Source: Roseivirga ehrenbergii (GTDB lineage Bacteria; Bacteroidota; Bacteroidia; Cytophagales; Cyclobacteriaceae). Taken from it: 64,000 nt of DNA. Shown here in pieces: positions 36,212-44,294 of the stretch; positions within the stretch are counted from its first letter, which is position 1; every line of letters begins with the position of its first letter. The translations under genes were made by a program, and so were the position numbers. The notes under the pieces were generated by a model that saw only the letters and a list, made by a program, of their open reading frames with translations, was not told the DNA's origin and made no database searches. The stretch lies in the NCBI RefSeq assembly GCF_001593005.1, contig NZ_LQZQ01000002.1, forward strand, positions 1 to 64,000. The letters run 5' to 3'.

Positions 36212-36946
36212 CTACTTAGATTGGCTTACTATAAACTTCTCTATGTCTTTAAGAGTCAAGTTACCTTCGTAATATGCTCTTCCAAAAATCACAGATTTAA
36301 CACCAATTTCTTCTAGCTTTTTGATGTCGTCTATATTTCTTACTCCACCGCTGGCCAACACGTGAATTCCTTTAAAGCGAGATACGATTTCCTTGTACAT
36401 CTCGAAGTTAGGGCCTTCTTGAATACCGTCTTTAGCTACATCCGTGCTCTTTACATATTTGAGTCCACGCATGTAGTAGTAATCAATATGATCGAACAAA
36501 TCAATATTGGTGTCTTTTTGCCATCCTCTAATGGCTATTTTCCCATTCCTAGCATCGGCTCCTAAAATAATTTTTTCTCTTCCGTAAGAAACAAGCCAAG
36601 AACCAAACTGCTCTTTATCTGAAGTAGCAATAGAGGCAGCGGTAATTGAAGTAGCTCCATATTCGTAAGCCTTACTGATATCACCATCAGTTGCAATACC
36701 ACCACTATAGTCTACTTTCAGTTTTGTATAACCTACTATTGACTCTAATACATGGTAGTTTACGGGAGTGCCGCTTCTTGCCCCATCTAAATCAACGATA
36801 TGGATTTTCTTTACCCCACAATCTTCAAACCTTCTAGCAATGTCTACAGGACTGTCTTTGTAAACAGTACCATGTTCGTAATCACCTTGTTTTAAGCGGG
36901 TTAGTTTTCCGTTGATAATCGATATAGAAGGAACAATTTTTATCAT
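36212..36946 (-). CDS. HisA-like phosphoribosyl isomerase, first catalytic Asp replaced
   Basis: A 244-residue TIM barrel of the HisA/HisF family. Phosphate-binding and active-site segments are clear: VDLDGARSG, DYSGGIATDGD, LGADARNGK (second catalytic Asp), TDVAKDGIQEGPN and LASGGVRNIDD. In HisA the first acid-base residue is the Asp in PAxDL; here the segment is PSISIINGK, so this Asp is Ser9. HisA normally isomerises ProFAR in histidine synthesis. No other his gene is nearby. It may be a variant HisA, or a paralogue with another substrate. Confidence 0.85.
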   Translation of the reverse strand: MIKIVPSISIINGKLTRLKQGDYEHGTVYKDSPVDIARRFEDCGVKKIHIVDLDGARSGTPVNYHVLESIVGYTKLKVDYSGGIATDGDISKAYEYGATSITAASIATSDKEQFGSWLVSYGREKIILGADARNGKIAIRGWQKDTNIDLFDHIDYYYMRGLKYVKSTDVAKDGIQEGPNFEMYKEIVSRFKGIHVLASGGVRNIDDIKKLEEIGVKSVIFGRAYYEGNLTLKDIEKFIVSQSK

Positions 36947-36974
36947 ATAGTTGAGAATATAAAGCTTGCAGAGC

Positions 36975-36982
36975 CAAAATTA
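36975..36982 (-). promoter_or_regulatory. Possible -7 box of the HisA-like gene
   Basis: Minus-strand TAATTTTG matches TAnnTTTG, 28 bases upstream of the start codon. No matching -33 element at normal spacing; low confidence. Confidence 0.35.
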
Positions 36983-37035
36983 GCAGTTTCTAACACCAAA
37001 AAGAAAAAAACGATATTAATATTATGTTAGAATTC

Positions 37036-37058
37036 AAGCCTAGTAAAATAGGCTTTTT
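37036..37058. terminator. Hairpin between HisA-like gene and response regulator
   Basis: AAGCCTA (37036-37042) pairs with TAGGCTT (37049-37055) around a 6-base loop, with T-run on the plus side. It lies just past the end of the minus-strand regulator/kinase operon, but the T-tract is on the opposite strand, so it is only a partial match to a terminator. Confidence 0.35.
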
Positions 37059-37124
37059 GGGTCAAAATTCAAAGCGCAGAAGGGCGAAATATTAGCTAGT
37101 TAAAAGACAACACCTTTTAATTAC

Positions 37125-37835
37125 CTATTCCTTTTCTGCATGTCCCTCCGTTATTAACTTAAAACCAGACCCATGAATGGTAATGATTTGAACCGATTCA
37201 TCTGCTTTCAACATTTTTCTGAGCTTAGCAATGTACACATCCATGCTTCGAGCATTAAAATAACTATCGTCTCTCCAAATAATTTTCAAAGCAGTAGATC
37301 GGTCTAAGGGCTGATTTTCATGCAAACACAATAACCTTAAAAGCTCAGATTCTTTGGATGTAAGCCTATTCTCACCCCCATCCCAAGAGAGTATTTGTTT
37401 ATCAAAATCAAATCGAAATGAGCCAAACTCAAAAATCTTTTGATCAGAAATTTGAGGATTCTTTTCAGCCGTTCTTCGAAGTATGGCTTGAATACGTAGT
37501 AGCAACTCTTCCATACTAAAAGGCTTGGTAATGTAGTCGTCACCTCCAATTTTAAAGCCTTCAATGGTATCTTCTTTCATAGATTTGGCCGTGAGAAAAA
37601 TAATTGGAGTTACTTTATCGTCTCTCCTAATCTCTTTAGCCATAGAAAAACCATCCTTTTTTGGAAGCATCACATCAAAAAGACAAAGGTCAAAAGCTTC
37701 GCGTTTGAATGCCTTAACGCCCTCCTCACCATCGCGGCAAAGCTTCGTTTCATATCCTTTCAGCGAAAGGTATTCGTTTAAAATTTGACCCAAGTTAGGG
37801 TCGTCTTCTACAAGTAATATTTTAAAACTAGCCAT
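37125..37835 (-). CDS. OmpR/PhoB family response regulator
   Basis: A 236-residue two-domain regulator: receiver domain (1-120) with the phosphoacceptor Asp in LCLFDVMLPKKDG, and a C-terminal winged helix (about 140-230) with LTSKESELLRLLCLHENQ and VYIAKLRKML. It overlaps the upstream histidine kinase by eight bases and is its likely partner. Possible targets include the divergent T9SS-type gene at 39519. Confidence 0.95.
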   Translation of the reverse strand: MASFKILLVEDDPNLGQILNEYLSLKGYETKLCRDGEEGVKAFKREAFDLCLFDVMLPKKDGFSMAKEIRRDDKVTPIIFLTAKSMKEDTIEGFKIGGDDYITKPFSMEELLLRIQAILRRTAEKNPQISDQKIFEFGSFRFDFDKQILSWDGGENRLTSKESELLRLLCLHENQPLDRSTALKIIWRDDSYFNARSMDVYIAKLRKMLKADESVQIITIHGSGFKLITEGHAEKE

Positions 37836-39387
37836 GATTGAAAGGTAAATATACTTTAAATGTGCTTCCTTTTCCTAGGTCGCTTTTCACAGAAATGGTT
37901 CCTTTGTGCATTTCAACAATGTTTTTTACGTAAGATAACCCAAGGCCAAACCCTTTAACATCGTGAATATTGCCTGTAGAAACACGGTAAAATTTTTCGA
38001 AAATTTTGTCAATATCTTCTCGGCTCATACCAATACCTTTATCGGATATTTTTATGATAACGCCTGTTGAAATGTTTTCCGTTCTAATATGTATTTCTGG
38101 GGGCTCTGGAGAATACTTATTGGCGTTATCTAACAGGTTGTAAATGATATTAGTAAGATGCACCTTATCCGCCTCAATAATTGGATTTGAAGCCAATAAC
38201 TGGCTAGAAATGGAGCCCTGACGTTTCTGTACTAAAATGTCAATATTCACCAATGCCTTCTCAATAATATCATGCACATCGGCAGTTTCAAATTTCAACC
38301 TAAAGTCTTTTTTATCCAGACTAGCAATTTGAAGTACCTTTTCTACTTGCATCCCTAGCCTTTTATTCTCGTCCCGAATAACTTGAATGTATCGGTCTAC
38401 TATGCCTTCATTCTTGCGAAGGTCGGCATCTTGAAGTGCTTCGGTAGCCAAAGAAACCGTAGCAATAGGCGTTTTAAACTCATGCGTCATGTTATTAATG
38501 AAATCGTTCTTGATTTCAGAAATCCTTTTCTGACGAAGAATGACTACAACAGCATAAGTAAAACAACCAATCAAAATTAGCATTAACAGCCCAGAAGCTG
38601 ATAGCGGCAACAAACCCTGCTTCAAAAGAAATTGCTTTTGGCTAGGGAAATAAACGCTTAGAAAATAATCTTTAGGTTGTAAATCTGTTGGAAAGAGGTT
38701 GGCCTGTAATTTTGAGTTTTTGATATTCTCTAAATCATCTACACTTGAAGTATTTATCAAATTGGTCTTTCCTGTTCTACGTTCAATAATTCCATAATTG
38801 TATTCTAAGTCAATCCCGCGATTTCTCATTTCTCTTTTTAGAAGCGTATCTAACTCTGCTGGGTTTACCCTAGAAAAGAGATTATTACTTCCTACCAAAT
38901 GTTCTGCCCAGTCTTTCTGAATAGATCTTAATCTATTCTTCATTTGTTGTTCTAACTGAAAGCGCTCCTGCTCAAGGTTAGGATAGGTTTGAGAATAAAA
39001 ATCTTGAAGCATTAAGCCCAGATTTATATCAAAATCAATTTTATTATTGGTCTCATCTATTGCAAGGTTATATGTAATCAAACTTGGATCGAGATAGGGC
39101 ATTGGCCGCCTATTTTGAGGCTTATATTGATTGATCAAACTATCCCTTTGCCTCATTCTTTCGGGCAAACTTGGCATCATTTGGCTAACATCTGTCTGCA
39201 AAAAGTTAGTATCATTTTGCCGAGCCAACTTATTGGTTACCTCATTTAATGCGGTTTGAACATTCTGGGTAAACCGCTCTTCGTTTACCTTAGTTACTTC
39301 CTTGATCCAATAAAATTGGAAGACGATCAAACCAAGCATGGCTATGCTCAGCAATCCTATCAACCATCTTATCTTCATTCTACTCAT
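37828..39387 (-). CDS. Membrane sensor histidine kinase
   Basis: A 519-residue kinase. Helix 1 (about 8-28) and a second helix (about 267-290) flank an extracytoplasmic sensor region of some 240 residues with no recognised fold. The HisKA H-box is NNMTHEFKTPIAT, and HATPase motifs are NLLDNANKYSPE, ISDKGIGM and FGLGLSYVK. It passes phosphate to the overlapping response regulator. Its promoter region is shared with the divergent T9SS cargo gene. The stimulus is unknown, probably an envelope cue. Confidence 0.95.
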   Translation of the reverse strand: MSRMKIRWLIGLLSIAMLGLIVFQFYWIKEVTKVNEERFTQNVQTALNEVTNKLARQNDTNFLQTDVSQMMPSLPERMRQRDSLINQYKPQNRRPMPYLDPSLITYNLAIDETNNKIDFDINLGLMLQDFYSQTYPNLEQERFQLEQQMKNRLRSIQKDWAEHLVGSNNLFSRVNPAELDTLLKREMRNRGIDLEYNYGIIERRTGKTNLINTSSVDDLENIKNSKLQANLFPTDLQPKDYFLSVYFPSQKQFLLKQGLLPLSASGLLMLILIGCFTYAVVVILRQKRISEIKNDFINNMTHEFKTPIATVSLATEALQDADLRKNEGIVDRYIQVIRDENKRLGMQVEKVLQIASLDKKDFRLKFETADVHDIIEKALVNIDILVQKRQGSISSQLLASNPIIEADKVHLTNIIYNLLDNANKYSPEPPEIHIRTENISTGVIIKISDKGIGMSREDIDKIFEKFYRVSTGNIHDVKGFGLGLSYVKNIVEMHKGTISVKSDLGKGSTFKVYLPFNHG

Positions 39388-39518
39388 GGTTCAAAAGTAC
39401 TTTAATAAAATGGTCATGGTTATGGGCTTAACAAAAATTAACATGATTTAACCGCCTTTTAACAATGCCATTTTCGTTTATTAAATACTTTCGTATCAAC
39501 AACTTAAAGGTTAAAAAG

Positions 39519-40520
39519 ATGAATAGGTCAGGGAATAAAAAAACACTAAAAATCGTGGCATTCATTGCCATAGTAATTTTAATCGCTACCAGTTTTGTTG
39601 GTCATGCACAAACCCAAGAACGTAGTCAATCGCAGTCGGTTTCTATAAATACCACTGAAGATGGTAAAATAAAGCTCAAGGTGGTAATGAAAGAGGGAAA
39701 TGACACCAAGACTTTTGAAAAAACATATGATAGCTACGATGAAATTAACGGTGATCCAGATTTAGAGAAAAATGGCATCGATTTAAGTGGCTGGAACTTT
39801 GGCGGAGGAAACTCAGGTTTTGGCTCTTCATTAAGGTCCTTCGGCAGCGGCCCATCCATGTTTGATTTCGACATTGATAATATGCGCAAATACATGGAAT
39901 CAATGATGCGCGGAGGCTTTGGAACCAACAACTTCTTCTTCAATTTTGATAATGACGATCCTTTTTTTATGAACATGGATTCACTCCAAAACCGATTGAA
40001 CTTTCATTTCAAAAATGGAAAAATGTTTCGGAATGGAGACGAGATTATGGACATGGACTCGATCAGAGATGCTTTGAAAAACAGGTTTGGCAGTATGAAT
40101 TTTGACTTCGATTTTGATAATGACAGTGGAAACTCTAGCGCATGGGGTTTTGGCAACGATAATGATGATGAAGGTTTCCATTTAATCTCACGAGCTCGAG
40201 TTTTTGTTCGCGCAGCAAAAGACAAGGATAAAGAAGTAGTTGGAGCAGATAAAATGGAGCCGATTGAGATTAAAGACATAAGCTTTTACCCGAACCCAAG
40301 CGATGGGCGGTTTGATCTAGAAATAGAAACTACTAGCCGCGGGCCATTACAAGTCAAAATTGTAAGCCCAACTGGAAAGGTAATATATAGCAAAACTGAT
40401 TCATCAGGCGAATCGAGCTTTAGCTTCAACATTGATATTTCAGATGAAAAGGAAGGTTTATATATTTTACAAGTAATTCAGAACAATAAAACGCTTACAA
40501 AAAGGGTGATTATTGAGTAA
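39519..40520 (+). CDS. T9SS type A sorting-domain protein, Phe/Asp/Asn-rich
   Basis: A 333-residue secreted protein. The start at 39519 puts the signal peptide (residues 10-30, ending GHAQ) at the N-terminus; an upstream in-frame start at 39465 would add 18 residues. The middle third is unusually rich in Phe, Asp, Asn, Gly and Met (FDFDIDN, FFFNFDNDDPFF, MNFDFDFDND). The C-terminal 80 residues match the Por secretion/T9SS type A sorting domain (FYPNPSDGRFDLE, GLYILQVI, TKRVIIE). It is divergent from a two-component pair that may control it. Confidence 0.85.
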   Translation: MNRSGNKKTLKIVAFIAIVILIATSFVGHAQTQERSQSQSVSINTTEDGKIKLKVVMKEGNDTKTFEKTYDSYDEINGDPDLEKNGIDLSGWNFGGGNSGFGSSLRSFGSGPSMFDFDIDNMRKYMESMMRGGFGTNNFFFNFDNDDPFFMNMDSLQNRLNFHFKNGKMFRNGDEIMDMDSIRDALKNRFGSMNFDFDFDNDSGNSSAWGFGNDNDDEGFHLISRARVFVRAAKDKDKEVVGADKMEPIEIKDISFYPNPSDGRFDLEIETTSRGPLQVKIVSPTGKVIYSKTDSSGESSFSFNIDISDEKEGLYILQVIQNNKTLTKRVIIE

Positions 40521-40541
40521 AAAATATTCATTCTCATTTTC

Positions 40542-40580
40542 AAAGAGGAAGGTTTGGTCGATCTTCCTCTTTTTTATTTT
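40542..40580 (+). terminator. Rho-independent terminator after the T9SS protein gene
   Basis: AAAGAGGAAG (40542-40551) pairs with CTTCCTCTTT (40563-40572) around an 11-base loop, then a T-rich tract to 40580. It is 21 bases past the stop codon. Confidence 0.88.
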
Positions 40581-40589
40581 TCTACACAG

Positions 40590-40597
40590 TATATTTG
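40590..40597 (+). promoter_or_regulatory. -7 box of lysA
   Basis: TATATTTG exactly matches TAnnTTTG and lies 18 bases before the ATG at 40616. This makes an earlier in-frame TTG at 40595 unlikely as a start codon. No clear -33 element. Confidence 0.55.
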
Positions 40598-40615
40598 CCC
40601 CTTAATTTATTTGAA

Positions 40616-41848
40616 ATGGATTTAGTGAATGACCGATACACCATTCAAGGTGTAGATTTAGTAGAGCTTACCGAAACGTATGGCTCTCCGTTATATGTGT
40701 ATGATGCCGATAAAATTGAAGCTCAGTTTAAAAAGCTTACTTCTGCTTTTAGCGGAGTTAAAATGAAGGTAAAATATGCCACTAAAGCCCTTACAAATAT
40801 TTCAATTCTTAAGCTCTTACGTAGCATTGGTTCCGAACTCGACTGTGTTTCTATTCAAGAGGTACAATTGGGACTAAAAGCTGGTTTTGAGCCCAATCAA
40901 ATTTTATATACTCCCAACTGTGTTTCTATTTCTGAAATAAAAGAAGCGGTGGAATTAGGGGTGATGATTAACCTCGATAATATTTCTATTCTTGAACAAT
41001 TCGGAAACGAATTCCATGATACCGTACCGGTTTGCATCCGCTTGAACCCACATATTATGGCGGGTGGAAACAAGAAAATTTCAACCGGTCATGCCGACTC
41101 TAAATTCGGAATTTCTATCTATCAACTTCAGCATATTGTTAGAGTTGTAAATACATACGGACTGAATGTTACGGGTTTACACATGCACACGGGTTCTGAT
41201 ATTTTAGATGCCGAGGTGTTTTTAAGAGCTGCCGCTATTTTATTTGATGCCGCTAAAAGTTTTAAAGATTTAGAATTTATCGATTTCGGTAGTGGCTTTA
41301 AAGTAGGCTATAAAGAGGCCGATATTGTAACCGATATCGAAGAGCTTGGCGAGAAATTAAGTGCCGCTTTCAAGGATTTCTGTAAAGAATATGGCCGCGA
41401 GTTAGAAATGTGGTTTGAACCAGGTAAGTTTTTAGTAAGTGAAGCAGGTGTTTTTCTCACAAAAACCAACGTAGTTAAAACCACACCAGCCACCGCCTTT
41501 GTAGGGGTTGATTCTGGAATGAATCATCTGATTCGTCCTATGATGTACGATTCGTACCATGAAATAATGAACTTGTCGAACCCAAATGGCACAAAGCGAA
41601 TTTACACCGTAGTGGGCTATATCTGTGAAACCGACACTTTTGGATTAGACAGAAAAATGAATGAGGTAAAAGAAGGCGATATTATTGCCTTCAAAAATGC
41701 TGGTGCATATGCCTTTAGTATGGCCTCTAACTATAATTCAAGGTTAAAGCCTGCCGAAGTTCTGATTTACAAAGGCGAAGCAAAGCTAATCAGACAAAGA
41801 GAGGTGTTCGAGGATTTAGTTCGCAATCAGGTTGAGATAGACATTTAG
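40616..41848 (+). CDS. lysA: Diaminopimelate decarboxylase
   Basis: A 410-residue PLP enzyme that makes L-lysine from meso-diaminopimelate in the cytosol. The PLP lysine is in KVKYATKALTN. Fold-III barrel and substrate segments are intact: LHMHTGSDI, GSGFKVGY, EPGKFLVSEAG, GMNHLIRPMMYDSYH, CETDTFG (active-site Cys from the partner subunit) and AGAYAFSMASNYNSR. The ATG at 40616 is preferred because the promoter box overlaps the earlier alternative start. It is a single-gene unit between a terminator and a cytochrome c gene. Confidence 0.95.
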   Translation: MDLVNDRYTIQGVDLVELTETYGSPLYVYDADKIEAQFKKLTSAFSGVKMKVKYATKALTNISILKLLRSIGSELDCVSIQEVQLGLKAGFEPNQILYTPNCVSISEIKEAVELGVMINLDNISILEQFGNEFHDTVPVCIRLNPHIMAGGNKKISTGHADSKFGISIYQLQHIVRVVNTYGLNVTGLHMHTGSDILDAEVFLRAAAILFDAAKSFKDLEFIDFGSGFKVGYKEADIVTDIEELGEKLSAAFKDFCKEYGRELEMWFEPGKFLVSEAGVFLTKTNVVKTTPATAFVGVDSGMNHLIRPMMYDSYHEIMNLSNPNGTKRIYTVVGYICETDTFGLDRKMNEVKEGDIIAFKNAGAYAFSMASNYNSRLKPAEVLIYKGEAKLIRQREVFEDLVRNQVEIDI

Positions 41849-41977
41849 AATAATTAGTTTTTGGTTCGGTTTCTGTATAAGAACAAATTGAAACAAGCGG
41901 CTTCTGGCTTTTTTGTTTTTAGAGTTACGGGTTTCAAAATATTCTCATACTTTTACTAACAATACAATCTAAGAGAG

Positions 41978-42391
41978 ATGAAAAAAACATACATTCTATT
42001 TGCGGTTTTGGCCATTGCCACAATTTCATTCAGCTTCACTACCGTTCAAGATGCCGAGTTAAAAAAGAGCATGGCTGACGGCAAAAGTGTTTACGAAGGG
42101 CTTTGCATGGCTTGTCATATGAACGAAGGACAAGGTATTGCCAATGTTTTTCCTCCATTAGCTAAGTCTGATTATTTAATGAAAGACCTCGACAGATCAA
42201 TTAACGTATTGATTAAAGGCCAGCAAGGTGAAATCACTGTAAATGGCAAAAAGTATAAAGGAGTGATGCCAGCAACCGGTTTAGACGACAAAGACATTGC
42301 CGATGTACTTAACTACGTTCGAAACTCTTGGGGCAATAAAGGCGATAAAGTTACGGCAGAACACGTAGCCAAAGTTCGGGCAAAAAAATAA
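41978..42391 (+). CDS. Small monohaem cytochrome c
   Basis: A 137-residue periplasmic cytochrome c with a Sec signal (1-22), haem site C43-M-A-C46-H47, and a distal methionine in GVMPATGLDD. KDIADVLNYVRNSWG is the usual C-terminal helix of class I cytochrome c. It probably serves as an electron carrier for a terminal oxidase or dehydrogenase; the partner is not in the window. Confidence 0.95.
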   Translation: MKKTYILFAVLAIATISFSFTTVQDAELKKSMADGKSVYEGLCMACHMNEGQGIANVFPPLAKSDYLMKDLDRSINVLIKGQQGEITVNGKKYKGVMPATGLDDKDIADVLNYVRNSWGNKGDKVTAEHVAKVRAKK

Positions 42392-42401
42392 AACAATATC
42401 T

Positions 42402-42430
42402 AATAGCCTCGTTTGAGGCTATTTTTGTTT
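42402..42430 (+). terminator. Rho-independent terminator after cytochrome c gene
   Basis: AATAGCCTC (42402-42410) and GAGGCTATT (42415-42423) form a perfect 9-bp stem with a GTTT loop, followed by a T-run. It is 10 bases past the stop codon. Confidence 0.9.
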
Positions 42431-42473
42431 ACACCAAGTCTTTTCTAAAACAAACAGAAATACTTTTAAGAAA

Positions 42474-43412
42474 ATGAGCGTTAAGGCTGTAATGAAAACC
42501 CTAAAAACTGGACTGACACTTTTTGTGCTAACAACATTTGTAGCCGCAGGCTGTAAAGAAGTTTCTGGTGATGATACTCCAGCAGACAGTGCTGAAATCA
42601 GTAATTTATTTTCCGCTGCTCAAGAAGTAGGTACAATTGCTTCTGAAGATATTGATGAAGCCTCAGGCCTTGTAGCGAGCCGTTCTAACAGCAACTATTT
42701 ATGGACACACAATGATAGCGGTGGCGAACCCATCGTATATCTAATGTCGAAAACTGGAGCCGATGCCAGCAAAGCCAGATTAGAAGGAGCTCAAAATATA
42801 GACTGGGAAGATATTGCGATGGGTCCTGGGCCTGATGATGCCATTCAGTACTTATACGTGGGCGACATTGGAGACAATAGTGCGAGAAGATCTAATTTAA
42901 CCATATACAGAGTATCCGAACCTGATTTGAACATTACAAATATTCCAAGTTCGCAAACTCTTTCAAATGTAGAGGCCATTAATTACGTGTATTCAAATGG
43001 AGCAAGAGATGCCGAAAGCCTAATGGTTGACCCATTGACCAAAGACATTTATATCGTTTCTAAACGTGAGTCACAAGTAGGACTTTACAAATTGCCTTAC
43101 CCTCAGTCATTAATAGAAATGGACACCGCAGAGTTTTTAATAAACATGCCTTATTCTGGTTTTGTGGGAGGCGATATTTCTATGGATGGTTCTGAAATTT
43201 TGATCAAAACCTATTTTGAAATTTACCACTGGCCCAGAGCCAATGGAACAACGGTTAAGGATGCGCTAACTGAAAAACCTAGCAGATTAGCCTATACAGC
43301 CGAGCCACAAGGAGAAGCCATCTGCTTTTCAACAGATGGCTCCGGATTTTTTACTGTAAGCGAAAAGAATTCTGCCGATCCTGTTCCGTTGCTTTTTTAT
43401 AGAAGAAATTAA
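42474..43412 (+). CDS. Lipoprotein with predicted beta-propeller
   Basis: A 312-residue protein with a lipoprotein signal (TTFVAAGC, Cys at about residue 25). Strand-turn repeats such as ASGLVASRSNSNYLWTHNDSGG, LYVGDIGDNSARR, DAESLMVDPLTKDIYIVSKR and GEAICFSTDGSGFFTVSE suggest a propeller, resembling secreted proteins with integrin-like or SdiA-regulated folds. Function unknown. Its stop codon overlaps that of the convergent LytTR regulator by four bases. Confidence 0.75.
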   Translation: MSVKAVMKTLKTGLTLFVLTTFVAAGCKEVSGDDTPADSAEISNLFSAAQEVGTIASEDIDEASGLVASRSNSNYLWTHNDSGGEPIVYLMSKTGADASKARLEGAQNIDWEDIAMGPGPDDAIQYLYVGDIGDNSARRSNLTIYRVSEPDLNITNIPSSQTLSNVEAINYVYSNGARDAESLMVDPLTKDIYIVSKRESQVGLYKLPYPQSLIEMDTAEFLINMPYSGFVGGDISMDGSEILIKTYFEIYHWPRANGTTVKDALTEKPSRLAYTAEPQGEAICFSTDGSGFFTVSEKNSADPVPLLFYRRN

Positions 43413-44188
43413 CTTGCGCTAATCGTATTCAAAGTAGCTGTAAAGGCATTGTAATACGATCTGCCAATCGGAATTTTCTTATCTTCCATATGCACATGAT
43501 TCGTATCAATGGCGGTAACTGCGTCTACTTGTACTACAAACGATTTATGTACTCTGAGAAATTTATCTTTCGGAAGCTTATCTGTAATTTCCTTGAGTGA
43601 TTTTCTAACGGTATAGCTTCTGTCCTTTGTGGCATGTAGAGTGATATGATTCCCGTCTGCTTCAATCCACATTAGGTCAGAATACTTTACTTTTTCTAGC
43701 AATGTTTTCTTTTTAATGAAGATGGAGTCATTGCTGTAAGTAGTTGGGTTTAGGGTGGATATATTGCTAATGCCTGAGCTGGCTGCAATTCTTTGTTTAT
43801 TAAATAATGCTACCTCAATGGCCGCATAAACGTCATCTTTGGTAAAAGGCTTTACAATAAAACCTAATGGACGAGTGTGTTTTGCGCGGTTAACGGTTTC
43901 CTTGTCGGAATAAGAGGTAATGTAAACAAAAGGCACTTTATACTGCTCGTGAATAATACCGCCTAGCTCTATCCCATCTTGGTCGCCTTTAATCTTTACA
44001 TCCAGCAATATAAGATCGGGTAATGAAGCTTTAATTGCTTTGATCGCCTGATTTGCCGAATTGGCTATTTCGGTTTGCTCATAACCGAAAATGCCCAGCA
44101 TTTCCTGCAGGTTTTCCGCAATAAAAGGTTCATCTTCAACTATGAGAATTCGTGGCGATTGGTCATAGTCATTGTTGATTACAGCCAT
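43409..44188 (-). CDS. LytTR-type response regulator
   Basis: A 259-residue regulator with a receiver domain (1-125; phosphoacceptor in LILLDVKIKGDQDG) and a C-terminal LytTR DNA-binding domain (about 155-255, DLMWIEADGNHITLHATKDRS, FLRVHKSFVVQVDAV). It is divergent from a large PAS histidine kinase, its probable phosphodonor. The DNA targets are unknown. Confidence 0.95.
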   Translation of the reverse strand: MAVINNDYDQSPRILIVEDEPFIAENLQEMLGIFGYEQTEIANSANQAIKAIKASLPDLILLDVKIKGDQDGIELGGIIHEQYKVPFVYITSYSDKETVNRAKHTRPLGFIVKPFTKDDVYAAIEVALFNKQRIAASSGISNISTLNPTTYSNDSIFIKKKTLLEKVKYSDLMWIEADGNHITLHATKDRSYTVRKSLKEITDKLPKDKFLRVHKSFVVQVDAVTAIDTNHVHMEDKKIPIGRSYYNAFTATLNTISAS

Positions 44189-44294
44189 TTTTAATTTCTA
44201 TTTAGGTGTGTTGGGTGAATTGTTTTTTTGTCAGTAATTACTGAATATGCTATCTTAAATTTAGACAAATTAATTCACAGAGGCCATAGTTGTT

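Noticed and set aside
37036-37058. Strong terminator for the OmpR/kinase operon
   Set aside because: The stem is good, but the T-tract lies on the wrong strand for that operon, so only a weak call was made.
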